Under the pieces are notes generated by a model that ran no database searches, was not told where the DNA came from, and saw only the letters and a list, made by a program, of their open reading frames with translations. The translations under genes were made by a program, and so were the position numbers. Below are positions 9,332-18,024 of a stretch of 64,000 nt of DNA, one piece after another. Position 1 is the first letter of the stretch. Every line of letters starts with the position of its first letter. Source of the DNA: Enterovibrio paralichthyis (GTDB taxonomy: Bacteria; Pseudomonadota; Gammaproteobacteria; Enterobacterales; Vibrionaceae); assembly GCF_019209835.1 (NCBI RefSeq), contig NZ_JAHUTS010000013.1:85281-149280 (forward strand), written 5' to 3'.

Positions 9332-10775
9332 AATGAATCACCCTCGTTTCAATCATTTTTCCATCAGCGGCGTAGCTGAGCTCGGTGAACATGCGATAAA
9401 GCAGGTTGGCAGCGGTTTCAGTGCGGTATTCCTTGGTTGCCCTGAAATCGGAAATCGGCGAAAAGTCGCTTTCCAGGGCTTTCATCGCCGCCTGAATCGT
9501 CGTGGCAGAAAGCGGTTGACCCACCAATGCCTGTTCACAGTGACTTGCCCGCGCAGGAATTGCGGCCATGCCACCGAAGGCAATCCGCGCTTCTGTAACT
9601 GTGTCACCGTCAAAGGTCAGCCTGAACGCGCCGCAGACAGCAGAGATATCGTCGTCGAAACGCTTGGAAATCTTGTACGCCTTGAAGGCTTTGTCCGGCT
9701 GTGGCTTGGGAATGCGGATCGTCTGGATAAACTCCGACGGTTGCAGCGCCGTCACTTTGTAGTCTTTGAAGAAATCTTCCAGCGCGATCTCACGGGTAAC
9801 GTCACCACGACGCAGGATGATGGTCGACGCCAGGGCAATCAGCAGCGGTGGCCCGTCTCCGATTGGAGAGGCATTGGCAATGTTGCCACCAGTGGTTCCC
9901 TGGTTGCGGATCTGCAGCGATGCAAAGCGTTGCAACAGGGCACTGAAATCCGGGTAGTGGGGTAGCAATGCGCGGTAGACATCGGTAAAGGGCACGTTGG
10001 CGCCAATTTCGATGTGGGTGTCGGTTTCAATGACGGTTTTGATGTCATCAACGTGGCCGAGGTAAACCAGTTTATCGATATCGCGGTGGAACTGGGTGAC
10101 TTCCAGCGCCAGATCTGTGCCGCCAGCCAGCAGTTTGGCAGTCGGATGCGCCATCAGGATTTTCGCCAGCTCATCACTGCTGGTGGGTGTGAATGCTGAC
10201 TTTCCATCGGCTTGGTACTCCAGCTCCGGCTTGCCAATCGCAGTCAGTTTCTCAATGGTTTCGCGCTCGTACTCGGCGAACTGGTCGCGGATAGGGGCTT
10301 CCTGACTCAGCGACAGCGCGGCTTCAACGATAGGGCGGTAACCGGTGCAGCGACAAAGGTTTCCAGCCAACGCCTCATAGGTTTCTTCCTTGTCGGCATT
10401 GGGATGGTTCTTGGTCAGTGCGAACATCGACATGATAAAGCCGGGCGTACAATAGCCACACTGACTGCCGTGAAAATCAACAATGGCTTGCTGAACCGGG
10501 TGAAGCGCCGCTTTGGTACGCAGGTCTTCCACTGTAATCAGCTGCTTGCCATGCAGGGCAGAAACAAAGGTCAGGCAAGAGTTCACGCTGCGGTATTCAA
10601 GCTTACCATCAACCACTTCACCCAATACGACTGTACAGGCACCGCAATCGCCCGAACCACATCCTTCTTTCGTTCCTGTTTTACGAACGTGTTCGCGCAG
10701 GTAATTCAATACAGTCAGGTTAGGGGAAATATCACCCTCTTCCTGCAAGGTCTGATTTAAGAGAAAACGGATCAC
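9321..10775 (-). CDS. xdhA: Xanthine dehydrogenase, Fe-S and FAD subunit
   Basis: This 484-residue small subunit transfers electrons from the molybdenum site to NAD. Two 2Fe-2S clusters are readable: Cys39, 44, 47 and 67 in the ferredoxin-like domain (GCGSGDCGACTVV), and Cys106, 109, 141 and 143 in the helical domain (SQCGYCTPGF, LCRCTGYRP). The FAD domain follows from about residue 190, with LLAGGTDLALE and TGGNIANASPIGD. The start is GTG at 10773-10775, with GGAGG four bases upstream; an out-of-frame ATG just before it ends at once. It is the first gene of the xdh operon. A perfect TTGTATACAA operator lies 171 bases upstream. Confidence 0.95.
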   Translation of the reverse strand: MIRFLLNQTLQEEGDISPNLTVLNYLREHVRKTGTKEGCGSGDCGACTVVLGEVVDGKLEYRSVNSCLTFVSALHGKQLITVEDLRTKAALHPVQQAIVDFHGSQCGYCTPGFIMSMFALTKNHPNADKEETYEALAGNLCRCTGYRPIVEAALSLSQEAPIRDQFAEYERETIEKLTAIGKPELEYQADGKSAFTPTSSDELAKILMAHPTAKLLAGGTDLALEVTQFHRDIDKLVYLGHVDDIKTVIETDTHIEIGANVPFTDVYRALLPHYPDFSALLQRFASLQIRNQGTTGGNIANASPIGDGPPLLIALASTIILRRGDVTREIALEDFFKDYKVTALQPSEFIQTIRIPKPQPDKAFKAYKISKRFDDDISAVCGAFRLTFDGDTVTEARIAFGGMAAIPARASHCEQALVGQPLSATTIQAAMKALESDFSPISDFRATKEYRTETAANLLYRMFTELSYAADGKMIETRVIHYVP

Positions 10776-10944
10776 ACGGCCTCCATGACGATTTCGTATC
10801 CATTGATTACAAACTAGTCATTTCTGACCGCGCGGTCAACAAATCGATAACAATTGAAAATCATGAATTTAACAATTAAAAGTACTTTAAAATCATTAAG
10901 TAAGATGTATGGAGACGGATATTCAACAGAAATTGTAACTATAG

Positions 10945-10956
10945 ATTGTATACAAT
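10945..10956. promoter_or_regulatory. Palindromic operator upstream of xdhA
   Basis: ATTGTATACAAT is a perfect 12-bp palindrome in the A+T-rich leader of the xdh operon. The same core TTGTATACAA recurs before gcl and puuE, and with one change before aceB. It has the TNGTNNNACNA shape bound by FadR/VanR-type GntR proteins, one of which is encoded at 11063-11797. The assignment to that protein is inference. Confidence 0.75.
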
Positions 10957-11004
10957 TTGTGAGATTGATCGTTTCAAATTCTTGGAAGTAAGATTTGTAA
11001 AGCA

Positions 11005-11036
11005 GAAAGAGACACAAAAACCGGCGGTTTTGTGTC
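11005..11036 (-). terminator. Probable terminator after the GntR regulator
   Basis: The hairpin has arms GACACAAAA (11011-11019) and TTTTGTGTC (11028-11036), extended by a CCG/CGG inner stem. On the minus strand it is followed by TCTTTCTG. It lies about 27 bases beyond the regulator's stop. Confidence 0.55.
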
Positions 11037-11062
11037 GCTTTCCAGAAGGGTTGGAGCTGGGA

Positions 11063-11797
11063 CTAGGCTTTCTTTTTCAACACATTTGAAAACACGGCAT
11101 GCAAATCCTGGGTGGCAGAATCATCATGAAGGTTCAGCTTGGATTTGATGTGGTCAAGATGCGTTTTCATCAGGGAAATGGCGCGTTCTTTGTCCTTGGC
11201 CTCGATAGCATCAAGCAATGCCGTATGTTCATCAAACGAGCAGTTGTGCTTCTTGGTGGATTCATACAGCGCAATGATCAGCGAACATTGGGAAACCAGA
11301 CTGCGCTGGAAGCTCATCAGCGGGATGTTGTTTGCCATGGCGGCCAGTTCAATATGGAACTCACCGGAAAGTCGGATGCTGCGTCCGGTGTCATTTTGGG
11401 CGATCGCTTCATGTTCTTCTGCGACCATAGCGCGGCATTTGGCGATTTGTTCTCTGGTAGCGTGTTCTGCAGCCAGTTCAACGATGGCCAGCTCCATTAC
11501 CTCGCGGGCTTTCAGGATTTGCAGCGCTTCATCAACGGAAGGGGATGCCACAATCGAGCCACGGTTTGGGCGGGTGCTGACAACCTGCTCTATCGAAAGT
11601 CGCAGCAGGGCACGGCGGATTATGGTGCGGCTGACGCCAAAGATTTCGCCCAGCGCTTCCTCGCTCAGCTTGGTGCCGGGAGGCAGGCGCTGTTCAAGAA
11701 TCGCATCAAAAATATGGCCGTAAACAATGTCATCCTGCGTGAGTTTAGGGTTTGTCGATTTGGATTTCTTATTGGTTGCTTTGAGAAGCCCTGTCAT
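11063..11797 (-). CDS. GntR-family (FCD) transcriptional regulator of purine/glyoxylate genes
   Basis: This is a 244-residue DNA-binding regulator. The N-terminal winged helix-turn-helix is seen around residues 20-85 (GTKLSEEALGEIFGVSRTIIRRAL, then RPNRGSIVASP), and an all-helical FCD ligand-binding domain follows. I chose the ATG at 11795-11797, which has AAGGA about 9 bases upstream; frames running further up lack a ribosome site. By position it resembles regulators such as HpxS of purine clusters. It probably represses the genes that carry TTGTATACAA-type palindromes in this window. Its own upstream region has a TTGTACAA palindrome (11914-11921) and a TTGTATAAGA half site (11891-11900), suggesting autoregulation. 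The ligand is unknown; allantoin, urate, ureidoglycolate or glyoxylate are candidates. Confidence 0.88.
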   Translation of the reverse strand: MTGLLKATNKKSKSTNPKLTQDDIVYGHIFDAILEQRLPPGTKLSEEALGEIFGVSRTIIRRALLRLSIEQVVSTRPNRGSIVASPSVDEALQILKAREVMELAIVELAAEHATREQIAKCRAMVAEEHEAIAQNDTGRSIRLSGEFHIELAAMANNIPLMSFQRSLVSQCSLIIALYESTKKHNCSFDEHTALLDAIEAKDKERAISLMKTHLDHIKSKLNLHDDSATQDLHAVFSNVLKKKA

Positions 11798-11913
11798 ACA
11801 GTTTTTCCTTTTCAAACCCATGGCGGCGTTTGAGTCTGCTGTCAAATAACGTTCTGAAAGCGAACGTAAACTTATAATCTTGATTATGTTTTGTATAAGA
11901 ATAGCTGAAGTGA

Positions 11914-11921
11914 TTGTACAA
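11914..11921. promoter_or_regulatory. Possible autoregulatory site upstream of the GntR gene
   Basis: TTGTACAA is an 8-bp palindrome that keeps both half sites of the TTGTATACAA operator but with the centre shortened by two bases. It lies about 117 bases upstream of the chosen regulator start. Confidence 0.35.
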
Positions 11922-11970
11922 CATTGCCTCAACGATTGTATCGGCGGTGTTATTGGTTTGTGGCGCGGGT

Positions 11971-12006
11971 AATAAAAGCGGCTCCCCTGACCAAGCAGGA
12001 GAGCCG
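11971..12006 (-). terminator. Terminator after the GlcG-like gene
   Basis: On the minus strand, arms pairing CGGCTCTCCT with AGGGGAGCCG (11979-12006, one G-T pair) are followed by CTTTTATT. It separates the aceB-glcG unit from the regulator. Confidence 0.7.
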
Positions 12007-12040
12007 TCGCGGTTATCCGGTGAGTGTGAAAACGAGCGGG

Positions 12041-12481
12041 TTAGAGATTGAGCAAGCTGTCCGTGCTGAATTTGGCCGCGAGAATACCTGCAATTGCTAC
12101 TTCCTCGTCTGTGTCTGAAATGTCACCGGACACACCGACTGCGCCGAGCAATTCAGCATGGTCATCACGAATAAGCACGCCGCCCGGCACGGGAACGAGA
12201 TTTCCTTGTGCCAGCGTGGAAACTGACGAGATAAAACAGGGTCGGGTCTGGGCATCATCGGCGATTTTTCGCGACGAACAACCAAGCGCGATCGCTCCCC
12301 ACGCTTTGGCAATCGCGATCTCCGGTCGCATCATGCTTGAGCCATCCTGCCGTTGCAGCGAAATCAGCGCGCCACCTCTGTCCAGAATAGCGACTGTCAG
12401 TGGCGCGGTTTTCCGCTCCTGCGCAGCGAGAAATACCTGCGAGGTAATTTCCAGCGCCTTTATCATCGTCAGATTTTCCAT
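12041..12481 (-). CDS. GlcG/HbpS-family (haem-degrading DUF336) protein
   Basis: This 146-residue cytosolic protein belongs to the GlcG/HbpS-like (DUF336) family. It shows the typical N-terminal helix ALEITSQVFLAAQER, then the LTVAILDRGGALISLQRQDGS strand pair, the IAKAWGAIALG helix, the VPVPGGVLIRD segment, and GAVGVSGDISDTDEEVA near the end. Relatives occur in glycolate/glyoxylate operons (E. coli glcG beside glcB) and some bind haem, but a defined reaction is lacking. Here it follows aceB by 28 bases on the same strand and ends at a terminator, so the two form an operon. Confidence 0.85.
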   Translation of the reverse strand: MENLTMIKALEITSQVFLAAQERKTAPLTVAILDRGGALISLQRQDGSSMMRPEIAIAKAWGAIALGCSSRKIADDAQTRPCFISSVSTLAQGNLVPVPGGVLIRDDHAELLGAVGVSGDISDTDEEVAIAGILAAKFSTDSLLNL

Positions 12482-12509
12482 TTAAGCTCTCCTTATGAGC
12501 CAATACCAA

Positions 12510-14135
12510 TCATTCGAGTTTTGCGTAGCAGGGGATAGTGAGGAAATCAGCAAAATGGGCATCGGTTGAGAGTGTAAAAAATAACTCCGATGCTTCGTCG
12601 AATTTGCGGTTTCCGTCTGCGCCTGCTGACGTTTTCATGTCCTTCACTTCTTCATTCAGCCATTGTCTGAACAGCGCCGTGGTAAAAGGTCTGCCGTCGT
12701 CCAGACTGACCTCATGCTTCAACCACTGCCAGATGTTGGCGCGGGAAATTTCAGCCGTGGCGGCATCTTCCATCAGGCCATAAATGGGCACGCAGCCGAT
12801 GCCGCGCAGCCAGGCTTCCATGTAAAGCACGGCAATGCGGATATTCTTCCTGACACCGGCTTCATCCTTTGGCCCCTGGCTGGGTCTGAGTAGCACCTCG
12901 CTGTTAAAGCTGCCGTCCGGAATGAAATGGCGTTGGTTGGTCGCGCCTGCGAGGTATTCATCGAAAATTGTTCTGGCCAGCGTGACCAAATGGGGGTGAG
13001 CGACCCAAGTGCCGTCATGGCCGTTGGTCGCTTCCCGGCGTTTGTCTTCAATCACTTTTTGGGTGACGCGCGCCATTTCTTCCGGATCTTTTGACGGGAT
13101 AAAGGCCGACATGCCGCCAATTGCCAGTGCGCCGCGTCGGTGACAGGTTTGGATCAGGCGTTTGCTGTAAGCCTCCAGAAAAGGCTGATCCATTCCGATA
13201 GCATGGCGATCCGGCAAGATGCGATCGGTGTGGTTCTTGAGCGTTTTGATATAGCTGAAGATGTAGTCCCAGCGCCCGCAGTTCATTCCCACGATGTGTT
13301 TGCGCATGGCATAGAGGATCTCTTCCATCTGGAAGACAGCGGGGAGGGTTTCAATCAGAACTGTCGCTCGAATAGTGCCCGTTTCTGCGCCAACGTAGTT
13401 CTCTGAAAAGTCGAACACCGACTCCCACCACGCTGCTTCTTCCATGGACTCAAGCTTAGGCAGGTAAAAGTAAACGCCCTGACCACGCTCTTTTCTGCTT
13501 TGGTAGTTGTGAAAAAAGTAGAGGCCAAAGTCCATCAGGCTTGCGGGCATGGGGTGACCATCAAACAGGATGTGCGCTTCCTTGAGGTGTAAACCGCGGG
13601 GGCGGTGGATCAGTGTGGCGGGTTTATCCACCAACTGATAATGCTTGCCGTTAGCCGGTTCATGGTAAGAAATAGTGCCGAGGTTGGCGTCACGCATGTT
13701 GATTTGGCCGTTCACCATATTCTCCCAGGTCGGGGAGGTGGCATCTTCAAAGCAGCACATAAACACGTTCGCGCCAGAGTTCAGCGCATTGATCACCATC
13801 TTGCGATCGACCGGGCCGGTAATTTCCACCCGTCTGTCAGTCAGGGGCGCTGGAATAGCGGCGACCTTCCAGCTTTTGTCATTGCGGATTGTTGCGGTGT
13901 CGTGGCGAAAATCCGGTAAAGCGCCGTTATCAAATTCCTGCTGCTTTTGTTTTCGTGCTTGAAGTAGCGCTTCTAGCGGGCTTGCAAACTTCTCACACAA
14001 AGCCTGGAGGAATGCCAGGGCTTCGCCGCTCAGTATGTCTTTCGCGTCCTGACTGAACAGAGAGCCTGTGATGACTAGTCTTTCGTGACCAGTGGCTTGA
14101 GTCAGGTGATCCTGATTTTTCGTTGTTTCATACAT
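12510..14135 (-). CDS. aceB: Malate synthase A
   Basis: This 541-residue enzyme condenses glyoxylate with acetyl-CoA to malate. It matches the A isoform in length (E. coli AceB is 533 residues) and in motifs: TGPVDRKMVINALNSGA, CFEDATSPTW, GLYFFHNYQS, the GTIRATVLIETLPAVFQMEEIL core with its catalytic Arg, and MEAWLRGIGCVPIYG near the C-terminus. The G isoform is much longer. There is no isocitrate lyase gene beside it. Its partners are the GlcG-like gene and the divergent gcl, so its glyoxylate here most likely comes from purines rather than the glyoxylate shunt. An ATGTATACAA operator variant lies 18 bases before the ATG. Confidence 0.95.
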   Translation of the reverse strand: MYETTKNQDHLTQATGHERLVITGSLFSQDAKDILSGEALAFLQALCEKFASPLEALLQARKQKQQEFDNGALPDFRHDTATIRNDKSWKVAAIPAPLTDRRVEITGPVDRKMVINALNSGANVFMCCFEDATSPTWENMVNGQINMRDANLGTISYHEPANGKHYQLVDKPATLIHRPRGLHLKEAHILFDGHPMPASLMDFGLYFFHNYQSRKERGQGVYFYLPKLESMEEAAWWESVFDFSENYVGAETGTIRATVLIETLPAVFQMEEILYAMRKHIVGMNCGRWDYIFSYIKTLKNHTDRILPDRHAIGMDQPFLEAYSKRLIQTCHRRGALAIGGMSAFIPSKDPEEMARVTQKVIEDKRREATNGHDGTWVAHPHLVTLARTIFDEYLAGATNQRHFIPDGSFNSEVLLRPSQGPKDEAGVRKNIRIAVLYMEAWLRGIGCVPIYGLMEDAATAEISRANIWQWLKHEVSLDDGRPFTTALFRQWLNEEVKDMKTSAGADGNRKFDEASELFFTLSTDAHFADFLTIPCYAKLE

Positions 14136-14153
14136 CGGTAAGGTCCTTTATTA

Positions 14154-14163
14154 ATGTATACAA
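14154..14163. promoter_or_regulatory. Operator variant upstream of aceB
   Basis: ATGTATACAA differs from the TTGTATACAA palindrome at one base and keeps the TGTATACA core. It lies 18 bases upstream of the aceB start, just upstream of its AAAGGA ribosome site, a place where binding would block initiation or elongation. Confidence 0.65.
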
Positions 14164-14414
14164 TCTAACTTTATTAAAATTTCATTTAGTTGTTCTTATA
14201 GTGAACAATAAAAGCACAATGTTAATGCAATGTGAATAACCATTTTTAATAATTCTTCTTCGACAGTAGCTTGCTAAGTCTCTCCTTTAACCCTCCTACA
14301 GCGCTTCTCAGGCCTTTCTTTCAGTCTCTTCGTGAAAGTGCATTGTTTAAAAAGTGTTAAGAAAACTCTTGCGTTCAATAAATAATCGATCTAAGAATAC
14401 AATTAACACTAAAA

Positions 14415-14424
14415 TTGTATACAA
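14415..14424. promoter_or_regulatory. Operator overlapping the gcl leader
   Basis: A perfect TTGTATACAA ends two bases before the AAGGAG ribosome site of gcl and 13 bases before its ATG. It mirrors the site in front of the divergent aceB, so the 300-base intergenic region carries one operator at each end. Confidence 0.75.
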
Positions 14425-14437
14425 AAGGAGTTTTTGT

Positions 14438-16216
14438 ATGGGAAAGATGAGAGCCATTGATGCTGCCGTTGAAGTTTTGAAGCGTGAAGGCGTGGTAAAA
14501 GCGTTCGGTGTGCCCGGTGCGGCAATCAACCCGTTCTACTCGGCGTTGAAAAAATCAGGGGGGATTGATCATATCCTTGCCCGTCATGTCGAAGGGGCGT
14601 CCCACATGGCAGAGGGCTACACCAGAGCAAATCCGGGCAATATCGGTGTCTGTATCGGTACGTCTGGCCCGGCGGGCACAGACATGATCACCGGCCTTTA
14701 TTCGGCGCAGGCTGACTCCATTCCCATTCTTTGTATTACGGGGCAGGCGCCCAGAGCGCGGTTACACAAGGAAGACTTTCAGGCGGTGGACATTGAATCC
14801 ATTGCCCGCCCTGTGACCAAGTGGTGTTCAACTGTGTTGGAACCTGCCCAGGTGCCCCGCGCTATCCAACATGCCTTCCATGTTATGCGCTCCGGCCGCC
14901 CCGGCCCTGTGTTGATTGACCTGCCGCTGGATGTGCAACTGGCTGAGATTGAATTTGATATCGACAGCTATGAGCCATTAGCGCCGTACAAGCCTGCCAT
15001 CACCCGCACTCAGGCCGAAAAGGCGATGGAGATGCTCAACGATGCTGAGCGCCCGCTGATTGTTGCCGGCGGCGGTGTGATTAACGCCAATGCGTCAGCG
15101 CTTTTGCAGGAGTTCGCTGAAATTGTCGGTGTGCCTGTTATTCCGACCTTGATGGGCTGGGGCACCATTGCCGATGACCACGAGTTAATGGCGGGCATGG
15201 TTGGCCTTCAAACCTCCCACCGTTACGGGAACGCCTCGATGTTGGCATCCGATCTGGTGTTTGGTATCGGTAATCGCTGGGCTAACCGCCATACCGGATC
15301 GGTGGATGTGTATACCGAAGGCCGAAAGTTTATCCATATCGACATCGAACCGACCCAGATTGGCCGTGTTTTCTGCCCTGATCTTGGCATTGTGTCGGAC
15401 GCCCACGAAGCACTGTCTGTACTGATTGATGTTGCCAAAGCCTGGAAAGCGCAAGGGAAACTGCGTGACCGCACTGAATGGGTGAGCGAATGCCAGCAGC
15501 GCAAAGCGACCATGTTGCGCAAAACCCACTACACCGAGCAGCCAGTCAAACCGATGCGTGTGTATGAAGAGATGAACCGGGTGTTCGACCGCGATACCTG
15601 CTACGTCAGCACCATCGGGTTGTCCCAGATTGCTGCGGCGCAATTCCTTCATGTTTACAAGCCACGCCACTGGATTAATTGCGGGCAGGCTGGCCCGCTG
15701 GGTTGGACGGTTCCGGCAGCCCTTGGCGTTCGCGCTGCTGACCCAGAGCGTCAAATCGTGGCGATTTCCGGCGACTATGACTTCCAGTTCATGATTGAGG
15801 AGCTGGCAGTCGGTGCTCAGTTCAACCTGCCATACGTGCATGTTCTGGTGAATAACTCCTATCTGGGATTGATTCGTCAGGCGCAGCGCCAGTTCGACAT
15901 TGATTACTGCGTGCAGCTGGCATTTGAAAACCAGAACGCGCCGGATTTAGCTGATTATGGCGTCGACCATGTGACTGTGGTGGAAGGGCTGGGTTGTAAA
16001 GCCCTGCGTGTCACAGACCCCGAGCAGATTGCCCCCGCACTTGAACAAGCCAAAGCGTTGATGCAAGCACACCGCGTGCCTGTGGTGGTGGAAATCATGC
16101 TGGAAAAGGTGACCAACATTGCCATGGGCGCAGAGATCAACGCCGTGAACGAGTTTGAATCACTGGCGGAATCTATTGCCGATGCGCCGACGGCATTAGC
16201 CGCAGAGCGTCGCTGA
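14438..16216 (+). CDS. gcl: Glyoxylate carboligase (tartronate-semialdehyde synthase)
   Basis: This 592-residue thiamine-diphosphate enzyme joins two glyoxylate molecules into tartronate semialdehyde and CO2. The length and start (MGKMRAIDAAVEVLKREGV) match E. coli Gcl (593 residues). The N-terminal pyrimidine domain shows VPGAAINPFYSALK and GTSGPAGTDMITGLYSAQ, with Val-type residues where other family members use Glu. The ThDP motif is seen as ISGDYDFQFMIEEL followed by VNNSYLGLI. The ATG at 14438 is preceded by AAAGGAG; a longer frame upstream would run through the operator. It leads the gcl-hyi-glxR-glycerate kinase unit. Confidence 0.97.
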   Translation: MGKMRAIDAAVEVLKREGVVKAFGVPGAAINPFYSALKKSGGIDHILARHVEGASHMAEGYTRANPGNIGVCIGTSGPAGTDMITGLYSAQADSIPILCITGQAPRARLHKEDFQAVDIESIARPVTKWCSTVLEPAQVPRAIQHAFHVMRSGRPGPVLIDLPLDVQLAEIEFDIDSYEPLAPYKPAITRTQAEKAMEMLNDAERPLIVAGGGVINANASALLQEFAEIVGVPVIPTLMGWGTIADDHELMAGMVGLQTSHRYGNASMLASDLVFGIGNRWANRHTGSVDVYTEGRKFIHIDIEPTQIGRVFCPDLGIVSDAHEALSVLIDVAKAWKAQGKLRDRTEWVSECQQRKATMLRKTHYTEQPVKPMRVYEEMNRVFDRDTCYVSTIGLSQIAAAQFLHVYKPRHWINCGQAGPLGWTVPAALGVRAADPERQIVAISGDYDFQFMIEELAVGAQFNLPYVHVLVNNSYLGLIRQAQRQFDIDYCVQLAFENQNAPDLADYGVDHVTVVEGLGCKALRVTDPEQIAPALEQAKALMQAHRVPVVVEIMLEKVTNIAMGAEINAVNEFESLAESIADAPTALAAERR

Positions 16217-16243
16217 TCAACGTAGACAGATAAGGACATTGCT

Positions 16244-17032
16244 ATGCCAAAACTTGCTGCCAATTTATCCATGTTGTTTAACGAACTGCCCTTTATCGAG
16301 CGCTTTAGCGCGGCTGCCAACTTCGGTTTTAAAGGGGTGGAATACCTCTTCCCCTATGCGTTTGATGCCAATGAGCTGAAAGCCGAACTGGATAGAAACC
16401 ACCTCAAGCAGGTGCTGTTTAACCTTCCGGCCGGAGACTGGGACGCGGGCGACCGCGGTATAGCCGCTGACCCATCAAGGATTGATGAGTTTCGCGCTGG
16501 CGTCTCGCTCGCGATTGAATACGCCAAGGTGCTTGGGTGTGAGCAGGTCAACTGTCTGGCAGGGATCGTGCCGGCAGGCGTCAGTCAGGAAGCTGCAGAA
16601 GAAACCTTGATTGAAAATCTGAAATTTGCCAACGACCAGTTGGAGAAAGCTGGGATTCGCTTGGTGATTGAAGCGATTAACACCCGCGATATTCCGGGCT
16701 TTGCCCTGACCAATACCCGACAGGCGCTGCGCATTTGTGATGCGGTGGGAAGCGAGAATCTTTCGCTGCAATACGACATCTACCACATGCAGATTATGGA
16801 GGGGGATATCGCCCCGACCCTGAAATCCACACTCAGTCGGATTGGCCATATCCAAATCGCGGATAACCCTGGGCGGCATGAACCTGGTACCGGTGAGCTG
16901 AATTATCACTTTTTGTTCCGCTATATCGATGAGATTGGCTATCAGGGCTGGGTGGGTTGCGAATACAAGCCTGCCACCACCACGGAAGAGGGCCTGAAAT
17001 GGCTCGTGGATTACAACCAGAATGAGGAGTAA
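16244..17032 (+). CDS. hyi: Hydroxypyruvate isomerase
   Basis: This 262-residue TIM-barrel protein of the xylose-isomerase-like (AP endonuclease 2) superfamily interconverts hydroxypyruvate and tartronate semialdehyde. Typical family segments are PKLAANLSMLFNELPF at the N-terminus, GFKGVEYLFPY, LVIEAINTRDIPGFAL, LQYDIYHMQIMEGD with metal ligands, and IADNPGRHEPGTGELNY. E. coli Hyi has 258 residues. It follows gcl by 27 bases and precedes glxR by 4, so the three are co-transcribed. Confidence 0.93.
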   Translation: MPKLAANLSMLFNELPFIERFSAAANFGFKGVEYLFPYAFDANELKAELDRNHLKQVLFNLPAGDWDAGDRGIAADPSRIDEFRAGVSLAIEYAKVLGCEQVNCLAGIVPAGVSQEAAEETLIENLKFANDQLEKAGIRLVIEAINTRDIPGFALTNTRQALRICDAVGSENLSLQYDIYHMQIMEGDIAPTLKSTLSRIGHIQIADNPGRHEPGTGELNYHFLFRYIDEIGYQGWVGCEYKPATTTEEGLKWLVDYNQNEE

Positions 17033-17036
17033 GGGA

Positions 17037-17927
17037 ATGACGACTATCGCGTTTATCGGAACGGGCATTATGGGCAAACCCATGGCGGAAAACCTGCAAA
17101 AAGCAGGCTATCAACTGCATCTTTCCGAAAGCCGCAGCCCTGCGCCATCTTCTTTGGTGGAAGGCGGAGCCAAAACCTATCCAACCAACCGAGAAGCGGT
17201 AAAAGAGGCGGAATATATCATCGTTATGGTGCCCAACACGCCGGATGTAGAGAACGTCCTGTTTGGTGATGATGGCATTGAGCCAATGCTGGACAGCGGC
17301 AAAACCGTTATCGACATGAGTTCTATCTCCCCGATTGAAACTCAAGCGTTTGCAGCCAGGGTCAATGAAAGCGGTGCGGCTTATCTGGATGCACCGGTCT
17401 CCGGCGGCGAAGTGGGCGCGATCAATGCCACGTTGACCATCATGGTGGGAGGGGACGAGGCTGTCTTTGAACGGGCGCTGCCCTTGTTTGGCGCGATGGG
17501 TAAGAACATCAATCTGGTTGGCGATAACGGCGCGGGTCAGGTGTGTAAGGTCGCGAACCAAATCATCGTGGCACTCAATATTGAAGCGGTTTCAGAAGCC
17601 TTGGTATTCGCATCTAAAGCCGGTGCTGATCCGGCGCGTATCCGCAATGCGCTGATGGGCGGATTTGCCAACTCCAAAGTGCTCGAAGTGCATGGCGAGC
17701 GTATGGTGAAAGGCACGTTTGATCCGGGCTTTCGCATCCGTTTGCATCAGAAAGATTTGAACCTCGCGCTGACTGGCGCTGAAACCCTGGGGGTAGCGTT
17801 ACCAAACACCCGATCGGCGCAGGAGCTGTTCAGCCTTTGTGCAGAGCAAGGGGGAGGGGATTGGGATCACTCCGCACTGGTCAAGGCCATTGAATCTCTA
17901 TCCAACCACAACATTCGCGGTGAGTAG
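17037..17927 (+). CDS. glxR: Tartronate semialdehyde reductase
   Basis: This 296-residue NAD(P)H-dependent beta-hydroxyacid dehydrogenase reduces tartronate semialdehyde to D-glycerate. The nucleotide-binding loop GTGIMGKPMAENL is at the N-terminus. The substrate motif DAPVSGGEVGAINATLTIMVGG and the catalytic Lys in GQVCKVANQIIVALNIEA are both intact. The C-terminal helical domain includes GFRIRLHQKDLNLAL. I set the start at the ATG at 17037, which has GAGGAGTAAGGGA before it and begins with the usual MTTIAFIGTG. It follows the hyi stop by 4 bases. Confidence 0.94.
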   Translation: MTTIAFIGTGIMGKPMAENLQKAGYQLHLSESRSPAPSSLVEGGAKTYPTNREAVKEAEYIIVMVPNTPDVENVLFGDDGIEPMLDSGKTVIDMSSISPIETQAFAARVNESGAAYLDAPVSGGEVGAINATLTIMVGGDEAVFERALPLFGAMGKNINLVGDNGAGQVCKVANQIIVALNIEAVSEALVFASKAGADPARIRNALMGGFANSKVLEVHGERMVKGTFDPGFRIRLHQKDLNLALTGAETLGVALPNTRSAQELFSLCAEQGGGDWDHSALVKAIESLSNHNIRGE

Positions 17928-17980
17928 CACTTTGTTTGCTCCCGGCGTTTAGATTTTCGTTTTATCGGTCCTTTGTTTTT

Positions 17981-18010
17981 GCCCGCTTCTTTCACGACGG
18001 GCTTTTTTTC
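17981..18010 (+). terminator. Weak hairpin with T run between glxR and the glycerate kinase gene
   Basis: GCCCG (17981-17985) pairs with CGGGC (17998-18002) across a 12-base loop and is followed by seven T residues. The stem is short, so it may attenuate rather than fully stop transcription into the kinase gene. Confidence 0.5.
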
Positions 18011-18024
18011 TATGGAGACACGCA

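Noticed and set aside
10814..11017. Short minus-strand open frame in the xdhA leader
   Set aside because: It spans the palindromic operator and a terminator, has no ribosome site and no recognisable protein features.
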